Made by a program: the position numbers and the translations under genes. A model generated the notes under the pieces. The model did not search any database and was not told the DNA's origin. It saw only the letters and a list, made by a program, of their open reading frames with translations. From Porodaedalea pini (lineage: Eukaryota; Basidiomycota; Agaricomycetes; Hymenochaetales; Hymenochaetaceae): DNA of 64,000 bases. The stretch is taken from assembly GCA_002794775.1 (NCBI GenBank), contig NBAY01000039.1, forward strand, positions 1 to 64,000, read 5' to 3'. Positions 11,366 through 23,416 of the stretch are shown in pieces. How positions within the stretch are numbered: position 1 is the stretch's first letter; each line of letters opens with the position of its first letter.

Positions 11366-14196
11366 ATGGCAGACGTTGGCGAGGTTGGAAACGCAGCGCT
11401 TGACGCGGAAGCAGCTGCTCTGCTCTCGGCGAGCGAGGGTTTCGACCATCTCTTCTCGAACCGGCTTGCGGAGGCGCGCTCACAATTTGCAGCGGACGGC
11501 ACTCCATTTCACTTACTTGGGCTGGGCGCATGCGCCTTCATGGAGGCGGCCCTTGGAATGGAGGTGCGGAATTCTCTTTTACTATAGCATTAAGGGCTGA
11601 GAAGTTTTCACTAGGTCGGACTGATGGGAGAGGCCGCACGGTGCCTCAGAGAGTCTGAAGCAGGTGCGAAGAAAAGCAGCAAGACGGTGAAGTCGGAAAA
11701 TGGCGGAAAGAGTTCATTTCCTCCAGGAATTGAGTTCGAGATTTTACAGGCGGATGCCATCTTGCTTCAAGGACTGGTCCATGCTTTGAGGTCAGTATAG
11801 CGCCAACCTCTGCGACGTAACTAACTTAATTAATTTAGCGAGTCTTACATGGGCTATCTCCAATGCATGTGAGTATTTTCAGTTCTATATTGCTCCTCGT
11901 ACTCACTGTAAATCCGAAGTTACTCGCTGAATAAGTAAGCATATCCAATTATGCTATCGAGCGCTTTATTCTCACATGCACGTTTAGTGCACACTCAAAA
12001 TTCACCAAGTATGTATCTTCAAATGAGCTACTTGGCGATCGCTCACGGCCTTCCCAGACTGTACAAAACAGTCTTCCCCACCGGCATCGACTTCTACATG
12101 ACACCCGCAACAACACCTCTGCTTTCTCGAAATCCATCAACGCCGTCTTTAGCCTCTGTCGATTCCTCGCGGTCTACAACTGAAACTATTTTGGTGCCGT
12201 CTACACCTTCGAAGGGCGGCTCCTTCTTTGGGCGCTGGGGTCTTTCCGCACCAAGCATTCCTCGGCCGCCTCCGAAGTCGCTAGTTGACCCGGAAGGACC
12301 GGTGGATGAGTTAATCGTATCCGGCGCAGCTTTCGGTATACAATGTAGTCCATATACCCATTCTACTTCTAAATTCTAATACTTCGTAGGCTTCGGACTC
12401 TTTAATCTCGTCTTCTCTCTCCTTCCCGCAAAAGCGAAGTGAGCGACGGATGCATGGGTAGTAAGACGCGAAGGCTAACGTTGTGACTAGGACTGTCGTC
12501 GGGTTATTTGGTTTCCAGCATGACCGGCGGTTGGCCTTGCAAGCACTTGCTGTTTCCGCGGCTCGCAAGGATGTTCATTCTACTTTTGCTGGGTGAGTCG
12601 GCACCTTCACTACGCAAGCCCTTGCAGCTCATCTCGTCTTTCAGATTGACTCTTATGACATATCATGGCGTCGTGCTCCTTCTTGCCGGCTATCAGGCGG
12701 ATGAAGCTCACATAGTGAAACAGTATAAGGCTATTGTAGAGAGGTACGCAATCTCTGATCACTGTTGACCGTAATATTCCTAAAATACACCCTTTAGTAC
12801 GATTTCTCGCTATCCGGACGGTGCTCTATGGATATTGAACCGAGTAAAACAAGCTCCATGTTTTTCAATGGCAAAGTTCCTGAAGCTGCTTTACTCAGGC
12901 GAAGATTTTACGGATGACATTTGATCCCGAAGGCGCAATAGCTGTTCTCCAAGACGGTCTTCGACCGGGGAGGCTGGGCCATTTCCAGCAGGCGGACGCA
13001 CTTGTCAGTTTAATTGTGCTATGAGCATGCAGGCTTTTCTAACATTACTTTATAAGCTGGTTTTCGAGCTCGCGTGGACACTCCTTTCTCAGAGACGGTA
13101 CCAAGAGGCCGCAGACATGTTCCTGCGCATGACGGAGATCAACAGCTGGTACGTAGGGTATGGATCCAAACGATGTCCGGGACTGATCTCGTTGATTTTT
13201 TGTAGGAGTCACGCAACATACTACACTATCGCAGGCGGTGCGTTTCCCGTTATGCGCAATCTAATATAACTAACTTCGCGGAAAAGGCTGCTACGTATCG
13301 TTGGGGAACCGTGTCAAAGCGAAGAAGCTCTTCGACAAAGTCCCTGTGCTGCTAGACAAAAGGAAGATGGCTGGTAAGGATCTGCCAATGGAGGTTTTGA
13401 TCAGGAAGAAACGTACGTATTCTGCTGATCATATGTTGCAGTTTCTGACAATGCCTTGGTAGTTGCATTCTACAAGGCTAAAGCGGAGCGGAATGGAGCA
13501 AACGAGTCTGCGTACATTGATTATATGAAAATAAGCCCTGCTGATGGTTAGCCTTTTGTTTATACTCATGCTGGCATAGCTAATCAACGTTCATCGTGCA
13601 GAACTAGCGATCTGTGAGTTTAGACAGGTTTCTTATCGCTTGGCAAGACTGATGTTCTTGCTTCAGTCTGGAATACACATCAGCGAACTACCAAAGAAGT
13701 CGCTATGGAACACGTCAAGGAGCTCGCGTCCTACTCTCCTTCCGTCGCCATCACAAGTTCACACATTACGTTACCTGAGCCGAAGACTACCAAGGATCTT
13801 GACACCGCAGATGAGCTCGCGGTGCGCTCGCTTATCCTCGGTATCGTACACCGCACGCTAGAGGACTTCGCATCGGCGCGGAGATTCCTTACGGATGCGC
13901 ACAACCGACACTCGGAGATTGTGGATAGCAAATGGGTCGGCGGCGTCGCGCTGTTCGAGCTGGCTGTACTAGACTTGAAGGAGGTTGAAGCTCGTGAGAA
14001 GGCTCAGGCAAGCTCAGATCAAAATGAGTTCAGAGCAGAGTGGAGCAAAGCACTGAAGTCGGCGGGCGAGAGGCTGGACAAGGCGATAAATATATCTGGG
14101 AGCAGCGTGGACCTGTCGTCGCGGCTGGACGGTCGGATAAACATGCTGAAGAATGAGATTGCGATTAAAAAGGAGATGCTTGACCTTCGATCTTGA
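11366..14196 (+). CDS. IML2: IML2/TTC39-type tetratricopeptide protein, 667 aa
   Basis: Seventeen exons join in phase into 667 residues: 11366-11563, 11615-11790, 11839-11868, 11920-11934, 11988-12008, 12058-12344, 12390-12438, 12491-12592, 12645-12743, 12798-12843, 12899-13003, 13057-13148, 13206-13237, 13287-13412, 13463-13546, 13602-13613 and 13667-14196. The ATG at 11366 has a good context (cgccATGg); an in-frame upstream ATG at 11258 is less likely. Family landmarks: the first helical repeat ([17 protein letters not shown]), [30 protein letters not shown] with [36 protein letters not shown], and the TPR-like [14 protein letters not shown]. In yeast Iml2 associates with the mitochondrial outer membrane and aids clearance of lipid-linked inclusion bodies; the role here is inferred from the family. 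A Ser/Thr/Pro-rich insert follows [17 protein letters not shown]. Several exons are only 12-32 nt. The LINE tail begins about 65 bp after the stop. Confidence 0.88.
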
Positions 14197-14986
14197 GAAC
14201 TATGGACATTTAGATTACTCGTCCATCTGTATTTAATTGTTATTCCTTACATAACCGATCTTCACGTGCACTGACGTTCATAATTGCTGCTATCTACTAC
14301 TCGCAGGCGACCAACCGCTACAGGGAAAGAGATAATAGAAAGAAAGACAGACGAATTGTGTAAATGATGGGACTACATAAGGGGTTAGGTGGAAGCGAAA
14401 GGTGTATGAAGGTATTGGCCGATGTGTATTTAGTTGAAAGAAGGTGGGAGTTCAGAGAAAATAGGCATTGCGTCTGGTGGGTGACGAAATGAATAGTTAG
14501 TGAATTTTAATAGAAGAAGGAAGTTGTTAGGACGAAACCAGTCGTTAAACGATAGAGGGAGGGAACACTGTCGAAAAAGGCTGTGGCGTACATGAGCGAA
14601 AAAGGAACATGTGTTAAGAATATGGGAGACATCATGTTTGATGCAAAGGGGTCTGGGCAATGGGGGGACAGATTACGATTGTGCAGATTGAGCGCATTAA
14701 GCATTATGCTCATGGCTCGAGATAGGATGATGCAGTGTATTCTCTTTTCTGGTGGGAGCTTCAGGAATGGTCAAAATGTTCAGGTGGGGTGTAAGATGAA
14801 CGATGAGGGATCTGTGTTGGATTGATGACCACGAAGGTTGACCAAGCACGCCTTCCACTCCCTGATTAAGTCAAGGCTGAAGAGTGTGGAAAGGTTGGGT
14901 ATGGAATCCAGAATGGGTTCAGGGTTGCATGCAGTAGCTGCATTTTTGGCAAGCTGGTCCACTCTCGAATTGCCAAGGACTCCTAG

Positions 14987-15425
14987 TGTCAGGACTCGAA
15001 CTTTTTCCCTTCTTTTACTTTCCTTCTATCATTTCTTTTATTTTAATCACTCCTTTTCATTATAATTAATCATCTTTTCAATCATTTCCCACACTCCTTT
15101 CACATGACCTTCATTCATTCCATTCCGCTCTCTTTATGTAATCTTAGACAATGGGGCAACCGGTTCTCACAAGGTGATCACTGTATATAAGGAAGAGGAA
15201 TCACATCTGAACACCTGTTCTGCTTTTCCTCTTACCTCCGTGACGACCTAGGTGAGACCGTGTCCCCCTCCTGTAGTAGAGCACATTGTATTAATCCTCT
15301 TACCTCCGTGACGACCTAGCCTGAGTACAGCGTGTCCCGAGTCCCCGCTCGAGTATAGCATGTCCCAGACGACAGTCAACCGAGGCCTGCCCAGTCCGAG
15401 TCATCTCCTGGACTCCCACCTAACA
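14987..15425 (+). repeat. Solo LTR of the chromovirus family, inside LINE RNase H
   Basis: This 439-bp sequence begins TGTCAGGACTCGAAC and ends CTCCCACCTAACA. It is clearly the same family as the LTRs at 31363 and 37223. It is flanked by a perfect 5-bp duplication CCTAG at 14982-14986 and 15426-15430. LINE coding sequence resumes exactly across it (SHLGV to LGNSR on the minus strand), so a full element inserted and then recombined down to one LTR. Confidence 0.93.
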
Positions 15426-16971
15426 CCTAGGTGTGAAGGGAGCCATTGTACGGTGATGGATGATGCATCATGATGGAGGGCAAGAAAGATGCCACAGAGG
15501 TGGCAAAATGTGATGATGAAATCTGCGTGACATGGGTCATTCAAGAAAATCAACTGAGTGCTGTTGAGCGAGTCAGTGACAATATGGATCTGGATGGGGG
15601 TGAAGCAATGTGCCAGAAGAGAAGATATACTATACATGGCTGTGATGAGCACTTCCTGCTCCTCAAACAAAATGTTTGAGCAAGAGTGCACTGCTAAAGA
15701 AAAGACAGCTAGTTCCTGGTGGTTGTGCACAATAGAGAATCCATGGCCACCGATGAGAGAGCTGCACTCATCATTAATGATGGAGCCATCTGTGAACATG
15801 AAGTACTGGTAGGAGGGAGGGTGAAGAAAGAAAGAGTTAAAGAAATGATTGACTTTCTGCGTAAATGCAGGAGAGGAATGGGGGCTCAAACTAGACATGA
15901 ATGTACAGGTACAAATAAGGGATAGGAAATGGACTTTGGGATGGTGATGTGAGGTAGAAGTTCAGAGACCAAATACTTCTTGGGATTGGGTGTAAACTTG
16001 AAATAGGAAAGATAGGAAAGAAGAAAATGTATAGATAGAAATTTGACAAAAAGGTCAATGGGCGGGCATGAAAGGAAGGACTCTGTGACCAAATGGTTGA
16101 TACTGGAATGAAGAATCAAGTGAAAGAATTTGTTTTGAATTGGTTGGAGAATAGAAGAAATGAACAGGGATTTGGGAAACAAAATAGCACCATAAGTAAA
16201 GACAGAACAGATAAGACCAAAATATAAAAGATGTGCATATTGGAAATAGGTGCTGTTAGAATGGTTGGACAGAAAGGACCATTGATGAAGAGTGGAAAGG
16301 GCTTTGTTTGCCTGAGATAAGAAGTGTGGTTTGGGAGAAAGGTCAAAAGTGAAAATGATGCCAAGTCAGGATAACTGGCATATGGGCCAAATAACTCAGT
16401 CATTGGGAAGAGTAAGGGATCCAACTGGAGAGGAATGATCTTGAAAAAAGGAATGAAATGCATGGTGTGCAAGATGTGTATGAGAGATAATATGTAAGAG
16501 TTCTATAGCATCAGGGTCGATGGTTAAACTGATGGATTGGAACTGGGATAAAAGGAAAGAATATTGGTTGCAAAGGTGTAGTAAATTGGTTTTAAGACTG
16601 AGTGATCGAGAAGAAAGGAGGTGGTCATCCATATAAGTGAGAAGTAGATGGTGAGGACCAAAGTGTGAATTATAGGAATGAATGACATCTGAAGCAGCAA
16701 AAACAGAAATAAGAGGGGATAAAGGGGGACACTGTGGTTTGGTTTGATGAATGGGTCAGAAAAGAAATTATTAAAATGAAGTGAAATGGGGCGGTTAGTT
16801 AGCCAGCTGGCAAGACAATGTAAAATATTAGGCTGAATGCCTGCATGAATCAGTTTGTTAAGAAGGAGCAAATAGGAGATGTTATCAAAGAACCCTTGAA
16901 TGTCAATGGTGAGGATGGAAATAGTAAAGTAATGATGTCAAAAATGAAGGTTATGGATGCCTGAGGTCTTA

Positions 16972-17975
16972 TGCCTGGTGTGATGTGGAGATCCTGATGC
17001 CACTGGCCTTGGGATCAGCTCTATTAGGTTTGACTTGACTCAGGACAGCCTTGCAAGTATCCCTGACGCATTTCAGGACACTTTCAGTGTTTGGCTAGAT
17101 TAACTCGACACATACAGCTTGGTTCTGCACCAGTGAGCCACCAAAGTCCATTTTGGGTCACATCTGGTATTGTTCCGAGCCTCCCAAAGCTTAATTACTC
17201 ATGTTCTTGAGTTCCAGCTCCGAGTTCCAGCTGTTTGGTTTTGTTTGGCTAGAGCCTCCGGTCTGTCTTTGTGTCCTTTGTATGCTGCTCAGAGGCTCAA
17301 CCCTCTGTTGGTTATTTAAACACTCATGTAAATGTCTCAAAAATACAAGTTTAGTTCCCCCAAGTCAGTCCCAGTCTTTAGTTCTTGTCTCCATCACCAT
17401 TCAGTGTCATTCCATCCATTCTGTCTGTTCCATCTCGAGTCCCGTTTTCAGTCAAATCTTGCTTTCACTATATCTCCCTTAGTTCTAAACCGATTCTCGA
17501 GCTCTCTTCAGATTCTTAATCTCGTCGAAAATCGCTTTCGAATACTGTCTTGTCTTGCATGATTCCAAGCCCGTGTCATAGAGCTACAAAAATAGCTTTT
17601 CAGTTCCGGGAGTTCTGTGTGTTCCGCCAGCTGCAACAAGTGCAACTGCCATATCTCTGTCAATTCTGTATCGCATCTCGAGATCTTTTCAGATTCGGGA
17701 TTTTCTCGACGAATAGTATCGATTTCTGTCTTCACTGGCGAGTTTCCGAGCCCGGGTTGTCAAGATCATAGTTGCTCTTTGTTCTCCAACTGCATTTAGG
17801 CATGTTTTGTCAGTTGTCCTTTGTACTTGCATCCCTGAGTTGACACCTAGCCCCAAGTATTCCCCTACACTTCCCTACACTTCCTGACACTATCCCCTCC
17901 ATCAGACATATTAGAGTGAACCCCCAGTGGTCGAACTCAACCAGGTCCGAGTCTGCCTGTAGACCTGTACTATCA
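16972..17975. mobile_element. 1.0-kb insertion in LINE reverse transcriptase, probable solo LTR
   Basis: Comparing the two LINE copies shows that the minus copy carries an extra block here. On the minus strand the LINE reads through ...TTCACTGAAAG and resumes at AAGACCTCAGGC, which together match the uninterrupted plus copy near 38320. The insert has TG...CA ends and no long ORF. A TATTTAAA-like motif lies near 17309. Candidate 5-bp flanks are TCTTA (16967-16971) and CCTTT (17976-17980), each one mismatch from the inferred target TCTTT. It is unrelated by eye to the chromovirus LTRs. A solo LTR of another family is my best reading; its orientation is not determined. Confidence 0.6.
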
Positions 17976-19709
17976 CCTTTCAGTGAATAAAAGGGTCTGT
18001 AAGGATGGATGAAATTAGGTCATAGCATGCTATAATTGCCAAGTGATGCTTGCAACAGCCATGCTGAGCATCTGGAAGCAGGTTATGGGTTTCAAAAAAA
18101 GGTTGGAGAAGATTGAAAAGGACTCATTCAAAAAGTTTGCTGATGGTGTCTACAAGAGAGATAGGTTGGAATGCATGAGGGATGGAAAAGTCAGTGCATT
18201 TCAGCCTGAGAATGAAGGTAATGAGAGAGGTTTTAAAAGAAAGTGGGAAATGTCCAAATGAAAGACAAAGAGAGAATAAATCAGCAAAAAACTGCCCTTG
18301 ATGCTTGACTAGGAGTTCTAGGTGTTGGTATGAAACATAGTTGTTACCAGGACTCATTTCTTTTTCAATACTTCATAATGCATTGAGAATCTGGTCAACT
18401 GTAATGGGTTAGGTCATGCTGAGAGGAGGGAGGTCGACAGGCGCTTGTAAGGCTCTGACTGACAGGAAGAAGGTATCGTGGAACAGGTTGGCTTTTTTGT
18501 GTTCAGTGAGTGAAAAGGAGCCATTAGGCATTCAAAGAGCCTCAATGGGTGCTCTGCATCAGGCGGTGCCTAGGAACTGGTTCTTCCATGCAGTGTGTTG
18601 GTCAGAGCCCTGTAGGCATGTGCTATAGAAGGCAGATTTAGCTCTGGAAAGCTCAACTTCAAGACATTCTTTCAAAGAAGGGGAAGGGTCATGACAATGG
18701 GTGCGGTAGAGCTTGGAGCAGGCCTCTGTCCACCAAGGGTTGGGGCCAAAATATGTGCATGGTTTGTGCTATAAAAGAAATTGGGATGCAAAAGAGGAAA
18801 AGAACACTTGAAATGAAAGTAAAAGTGTGTCCAGCACATCAGGGGAATGGACATTTTCAAGTGAGAAAGAAAACAGATTAGACTGGCAAAATTCAGAAAC
18901 AAAAAGAGGAAGATCACGCAAATGGATCAAATGGAGAGGATGTTTTGGCTGTGGTGTCATGAAATTTACATTAAAGGAAAATATGATAGGGAAATGATCT
19001 GAGGAAATGGAAAGGGAAGGATTGTTTATAAGGATTGATTCTTGTATTTGAGAAGTGAAGTCATCTGTGGTGATGATGAGGTCAATAATAGATTGGGAGT
19101 TAGAGGTGTGATTGGAGAAAGTGGGTTGGTTGGGTGGGTTACATACAATGAGGTTGTTATCATCAATCCAGTCGGTGAGGGCCTGAGACTGGCTAAGTAA
19201 AATGGATTGGGAAGGCAAAGACCATAGTTCAGAATGTCGATTGAAATTGCCAACAAATATATGGGAGGGTGAATTGATAGAAGGAAGCAGGTCTTCGAAT
19301 TCATGAAAGGATGGGGAGCTGTAGATATTCCAAATGATGACAGGGGTCATGTTGACTCGTGAAATAGAAATGGTGGAAATGTTGGCAGAAGGGGATTGAG
19401 TATGGAACATGGTTGTTCTGTGAGTGATGTGGGGGTGAACATAGATGCAATAACAAGGTTTGCCATTAGAAGGGGGTAAAAATGCTATGTATAGAGAGTG
19501 ATGGTGTGTATTGAAGATTTTTGTGCCAGTTGCTAAGGACTTGGAGAGAACAATGCATTGAATAGTTGGGATTTCTTGGAAGCAAATAACGTCAGGACTG
19601 GAGTGTGTGGAAGAAAAGGAGTGCATAAGATAGTTGAAACATGGTTTGGAATTGCAAAGGTTAAGGGAAAAAACGGAAATTTTGTCAGTCATTAGAATTA
19701 GTAGGGGGA

Positions 19710-21939
19710 TCAATAATTGCGATGAGCAGGGCATTCTGAAGAATGCGCACTGTGGTTACCCTGGCAGTTGATGCAGTGTGCGAAGTGCTCACATTGGAGG
19801 TTGTTGGATGCTGTGCATGGCACACATTTTGTGACATGAACTGCAGTGTGGTGTGGTTCAGAACAGATTGCACAATGGGCAACAGGATAACATTTGGATG
19901 CCAAGTGTCCCAGATGGTGGCAATTGTCACATTGGTTAATAGTGGAGTGGGCTTTCATTTCTTTGAGGCATCAGATTACCCTGAAGACTGGGACTGAGTG
20001 ATTATTGTGTAAAAGGAAGTGATCAAACAAAAGACAATCATCATCTTTAACAACAATGGAAACATTGCAGAAGTTGCATTTATTCAGTCTTTCAACTGAC
20101 AACATGAACCTGGGAGAGAACATGAACTCACACCCCTCGAATTGGGGGAGAGCAGAGATTTCATTGAATAGGTCCTTTTCAGAGTAAATCAGTTTGGTGT
20201 CTTTGTCAAAGACAGGGACACCGGGGATGACTATTTTGAATTGTGACAAAGAGGTAAATGCTCTGGCACCACTGATGTTAATGATGCTGTTGAGCTGAGA
20301 TGTTAGTGTGGTATAGTGAGTGTCAAAGTCAGAACAAATGTAAGTGAATGCGATGAGAAGGTTGCTGTTGGAAGTGTATTCCATGTTAAGAACAACCAGA
20401 TGTTTAAAGAGTGGGTTGCCCTTGAGGCTAGCTCGAACAGAATTTTTAATGGAAAGGGTCGATGGGTGAACCACGAGGTCTCCCAGAAGTGAAAAATATA
20501 CACAGTGAACATTGGAAACTCAAATGTTAACAGATCCACTAGATCTGTTGATAGGGATTGTGGATATTACTCCATCAGGGTTCTGATCAGTAGTGTGAAC
20601 CACCTTTGTGGGGGTGGTCTCAGGTTTTTTCCCAGCTGCTTTGGTGTATGTTACTGTTGTAAATCCATCTCAGTCGGTACCCACAGATTAGACTGGTGGG
20701 TAGTAGATCTTGGTATTTGAAGGTCTGGGAGAGTTATGGGAAGAATGGGCATATTCATCAGGGGCATATATAGTGCCTTCAGAATCCATGTGATAGCCAG
20801 ACCCAGGGATGTGGGTTTTGGCAATGGTGGCAGCATACTTCATTTTCCTGTTTTGGGGAGTCTGGACTCATTGTTTGAAGATTGGGGGTGGGGGTGGAAA
20901 TCTTGGATTGTGTACAAAATGAGCTTCAATCAGGTCTGGAAGGATTTTCCCTGTTTTTTTGTTACTATTGTTAGAGAAAGAGATGGAAGGTTTGTATAGA
21001 AGAGGAAATGTGAGCCTGTTTTTCAAGTTTGTTAGTTTTTTCAACAAGAGTAGAGACTAGGTCAGTGAGAGAAGCAATGGAGTGTGACATAGACAAAAGG
21101 TCATCAGCTATCTGCCACTCATGGACAGTAGCCATTGACTGATAAATATCTTCAAACATGTGTTTGTGACCTGGAGAATGAATTCAGTAAGTAGAATGAA
21201 AAGAGTTGAGAGCTTTGTTGGCATCGTTTTGTTGGGTTGTATCATCATCCAATATATTGGACTTATCAATCCATGATACAAGAGTACTGCTGATATTGGT
21301 GAGAGCGATGGTGGCCTGTGCTGGGTCCTCGAACCATGGGGTCAGGAAGGTCCACAACAGCTGAGTAATTGTTGTGTGGAGTTTCTGGATGGTGTCCTTT
21401 GTAAGTTCATGGAAGTGTTTATTGACTCGGGTGGCAATTGCTGGATCTTCGACTTCATCATTGATAAGGCCCATGTTGTCATCTACCTGGGGTGCTTGAC
21501 TGGCAGGGTCGTCAGGAATATAGAGGTCATCAGCGTCCATGTTGTCCTGTTCATCAATGCAGGGCAGGGGGCGAGCCTGGTGCTCTTCCTCTGAGTTGGA
21601 TCATTTGAGTGAGTTTTGTGACTCTACTTCAGGGGTAGGTGGGAGGTCTCCCTGCTTGCAAAGAGCAGCAGCATGTCTGTCTGCCTTGGTATCTGGTGAC
21701 CAATTGGCGCGGTTCTTCTCGACAAGGGTGCAGACTTCATCATTGTGGTTGTAGGTCTTATCGCGACCACAAGTGATGCAGAGGTTGGATTTCTCGGTCG
21801 AAAATTTGCAACTATGTGCAGGGAGTTCGTATTTGCATTCCGGGCACTTGGTGGGGTCTTTGAGAGCACCAAGGGACCAAAGAGACTTGGTTGGTTTATG
21901 AAGATACTGCGAAGGTTTAACGTTGGAGGACGTATCCAT
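19710..21939 (-). pseudogene. LINE ORF1 (Gag-like), broken
   Basis: It starts at the ATG at 21939 (MDTSSNVKPSQYLHK). An N-terminal cysteine-rich block follows (CPECKYELPAH, LCITCGRDKTYNHNDEVC). Then come an acidic linker, the conserved core around 19970-20474 (VKNSVRASLKGNPLFKHLV, VIPGVPVFDKDTKLIYSE), and C-terminal zinc knuckles (CDNCHHLGHLASKC, CINCQGNHSAHSSEC) near 19740-19950. It ends at TGA 19710-19712, one residue before the Cys found at that place in the plus copy. Stops and frame changes break it at several points. Confidence 0.85.
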
Positions 21940-22093
21940 CGCTGAAAAGAAAAGACGATAGAGGCAGATTACTTTCCCACGGTCGAGGTGATGATGGGTA
22001 GAAGTTAAGTGCACTGACGCGTCGCTGACCGCCGCGCGTCCTCTGTAGGTAGTCAACGTTGGATACAAGTTATCTCTTCTCTACGACTTCAAC

Positions 22094-23105
22094 ATGGCTG
22101 GCGCATCTGTATATCATGGAGCAGGCTTTGACTTCTCAAACCATGTTCGGTATGTTACTTACCTGCTTTAAGCAAGCAGATGCAGAAGCAATAACCAGAA
22201 ATGCAGGAACACCTACATACAGGAGAAAGGCCTACCGTTGCCAAAGGCAACAAGCACGGGTACAACCATCGTTGGGTGTCTCTTCAAAGACGGAATTGTA
22301 CTAGGTGCGGATACGCGAGCGACGGAGGGAGATATTGTTGCAGACAAGAACTGTGAGAAGGTGCGCGTTTCGTACGGATCATCCGCGCCACGATGAAGTA
22401 GCTCACGAAGGCATGCGCGGACAGATCCACTACATCACGGAGAACATTCGCTGCTGCGGAGCGGGTACTGCTGCAGATACAGAATTCACGACGGCGATGA
22501 TCTCGAGCAACATGGAGTTGCATGCACTCTCGACGGGACGAACCCCGCGTGTTGTTACCGCCATGACCATGCTTAAACAACATCTGTTCCGGTACGTTAC
22601 GCCTTTCAGTATAATGAAATTTCTGGCTTTATATGCGTGCAGGCATGGCGGGCAGATCGGCGCGGCGCTCGTACTTGGCGGCGTCGACTCGACCGGTGCA
22701 CACCTGTTCACCATTGCTCCGCACGGTTCAACGGACAAGCTGCCATACGTGACCATGGGCTCTGGCTCGCTCGCTGCCATGGCCGTATTCGAGAGCTCGT
22801 GGAAGCCGAACATGGAGCGCCAGGAGGCGCTCAACCTCGTCGTCAGCGCCGTCTCCGCGGGTATTTTCAACGACCTCGGCTCGGGCTCCAACGTTGACGC
22901 GTGCGTGATCACGAAGGACCACACCGAGAACTTGCGCAACTACCGCAGACCGAATGAGCGCGTGCAGAAGGAGAATACATACAAGTTCCGCCGCGGGACG
23001 ACGGCGTGGACGAAGGAGAGCGTGCGCAAGTTTGTTGTTGACGAGACAGTAGTGCCTCTCCCTCCCGCAGTCTCGGCTGGCGGCGATGCGATGGATATCA
23101 GCTAA
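22094..23105 (+). CDS. PUP1: 20S proteasome subunit beta type-2
   Basis: Four exons (22094-22149, 22207-22360, 22425-22591, 22643-23105) encode 279 residues of the trypsin-like catalytic beta2 (PSMB7/Pup1) subunit of the 20S proteasome core. The propeptide ([20 protein letters not shown]) ends at the autocleavage site in [10 protein letters not shown], which exposes the catalytic threonine. Downstream, GADTRAT supplies the Asp and VADKNCEK the Lys of the active site. [18 protein letters not shown] and [15 protein letters not shown] are typical of the family, and the C-terminal arm is present. The length is normal. A LINE copy ends only about 47 bp upstream of the ATG, so little of the ancestral promoter can remain between them. 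GVP36 is convergent, with 311 bp between the stop codons. Confidence 0.95.
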
Positions 23106-23416
23106 ATTTAATATATTTCGTAGCTGGATGTATGCTTGCACCAATCCATACTAACAACTTCTGGTGTGATGTACGCTTCCTTTCTAAACTCAAATTTCTA
23201 AGTAAAGCGATGAAGTGATGAAATTGTCGATGCACAACGGATCATATATTAACACAGGAGTCGGTATACGAACACATGGGAGATAGGGGATTTGAACAAC
23301 GCTGTTGTTCATCCATATAGCAAATCAGTCCGACACATAAGAACAACACTCCGCAATATCACCCGCCGCGCAGGGAATATATGCTACTCATTAAGGAGGA
23401 CTATGTGAGAGGCACT

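Larger units (their letters stand above)
14430..19692 (-). pseudogene. LINE ORF2 (endonuclease-RT-RNase H), broken
   Basis: It starts at the ATG at 19692 (MTDKISVFSLNLCNS) and ends at the stop at 14430. The endonuclease domain is nearly intact at 18769-19692, with VICFQEIPTIQC, FVGNFNRHSELWS and SIIDLIITTDDF-like blocks. The reverse transcriptase region covers about 18360-16000 (SPGNNYVSYQHLELLVKHQ, DIQGFFDN equivalent, YMDD-type region near 16640). RNase H is at 15430-15898 (FTDGSI, ILFEEQEVL, IVTDSLNS, VQWLPSHLGV) and continues after the solo LTR with QLAKNAAT (about 14950). The C-terminal zinc-binding segment ends at SELPPSFN. Numerous frameshifts and stops are present, plus two insertions. 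Compared with the plus copy, the order of domains is unchanged. Confidence 0.85.
14262..22047 (-). mobile_element. Non-LTR retrotransposon (LINE), minus-strand copy, interrupted
   Basis: A two-ORF non-LTR retrotransposon on the minus strand. Its 5' end is near 22047, where the 5' UTR matches that of the plus copy around 27520-27590 (CCATCATCA and GTGGGAAAGTAA blocks). Its 3' end is near 14262, where all three copies in this window share a terminal GCACGTGA after a conserved UTR motif (GGTTGGTAGTCT in the plus copy). Subtracting a 439-bp solo LTR and a 1,004-bp insert leaves about 6.3 kb, the same size as the plus copy after removing its own insertions. ORF1 is a Gag-like protein with zinc knuckles. 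ORF2 carries an apurinic endonuclease, reverse transcriptase and RNase H. Many stops and frame changes make the copy inactive. It lies between IML2 and PUP1. Confidence 0.9.

Noticed and set aside
14987..15425. Possibility that the block is part of the LINE
   Set aside because: The plus-strand LINE copy lacks it, it has a perfect 5-bp duplication, and it matches the chromovirus LTRs.
22430..23144. Long minus-strand frames of 169 and 138 codons
   Set aside because: Antisense shadows of the PUP1 exons, whose catalytic motifs are on the plus strand.
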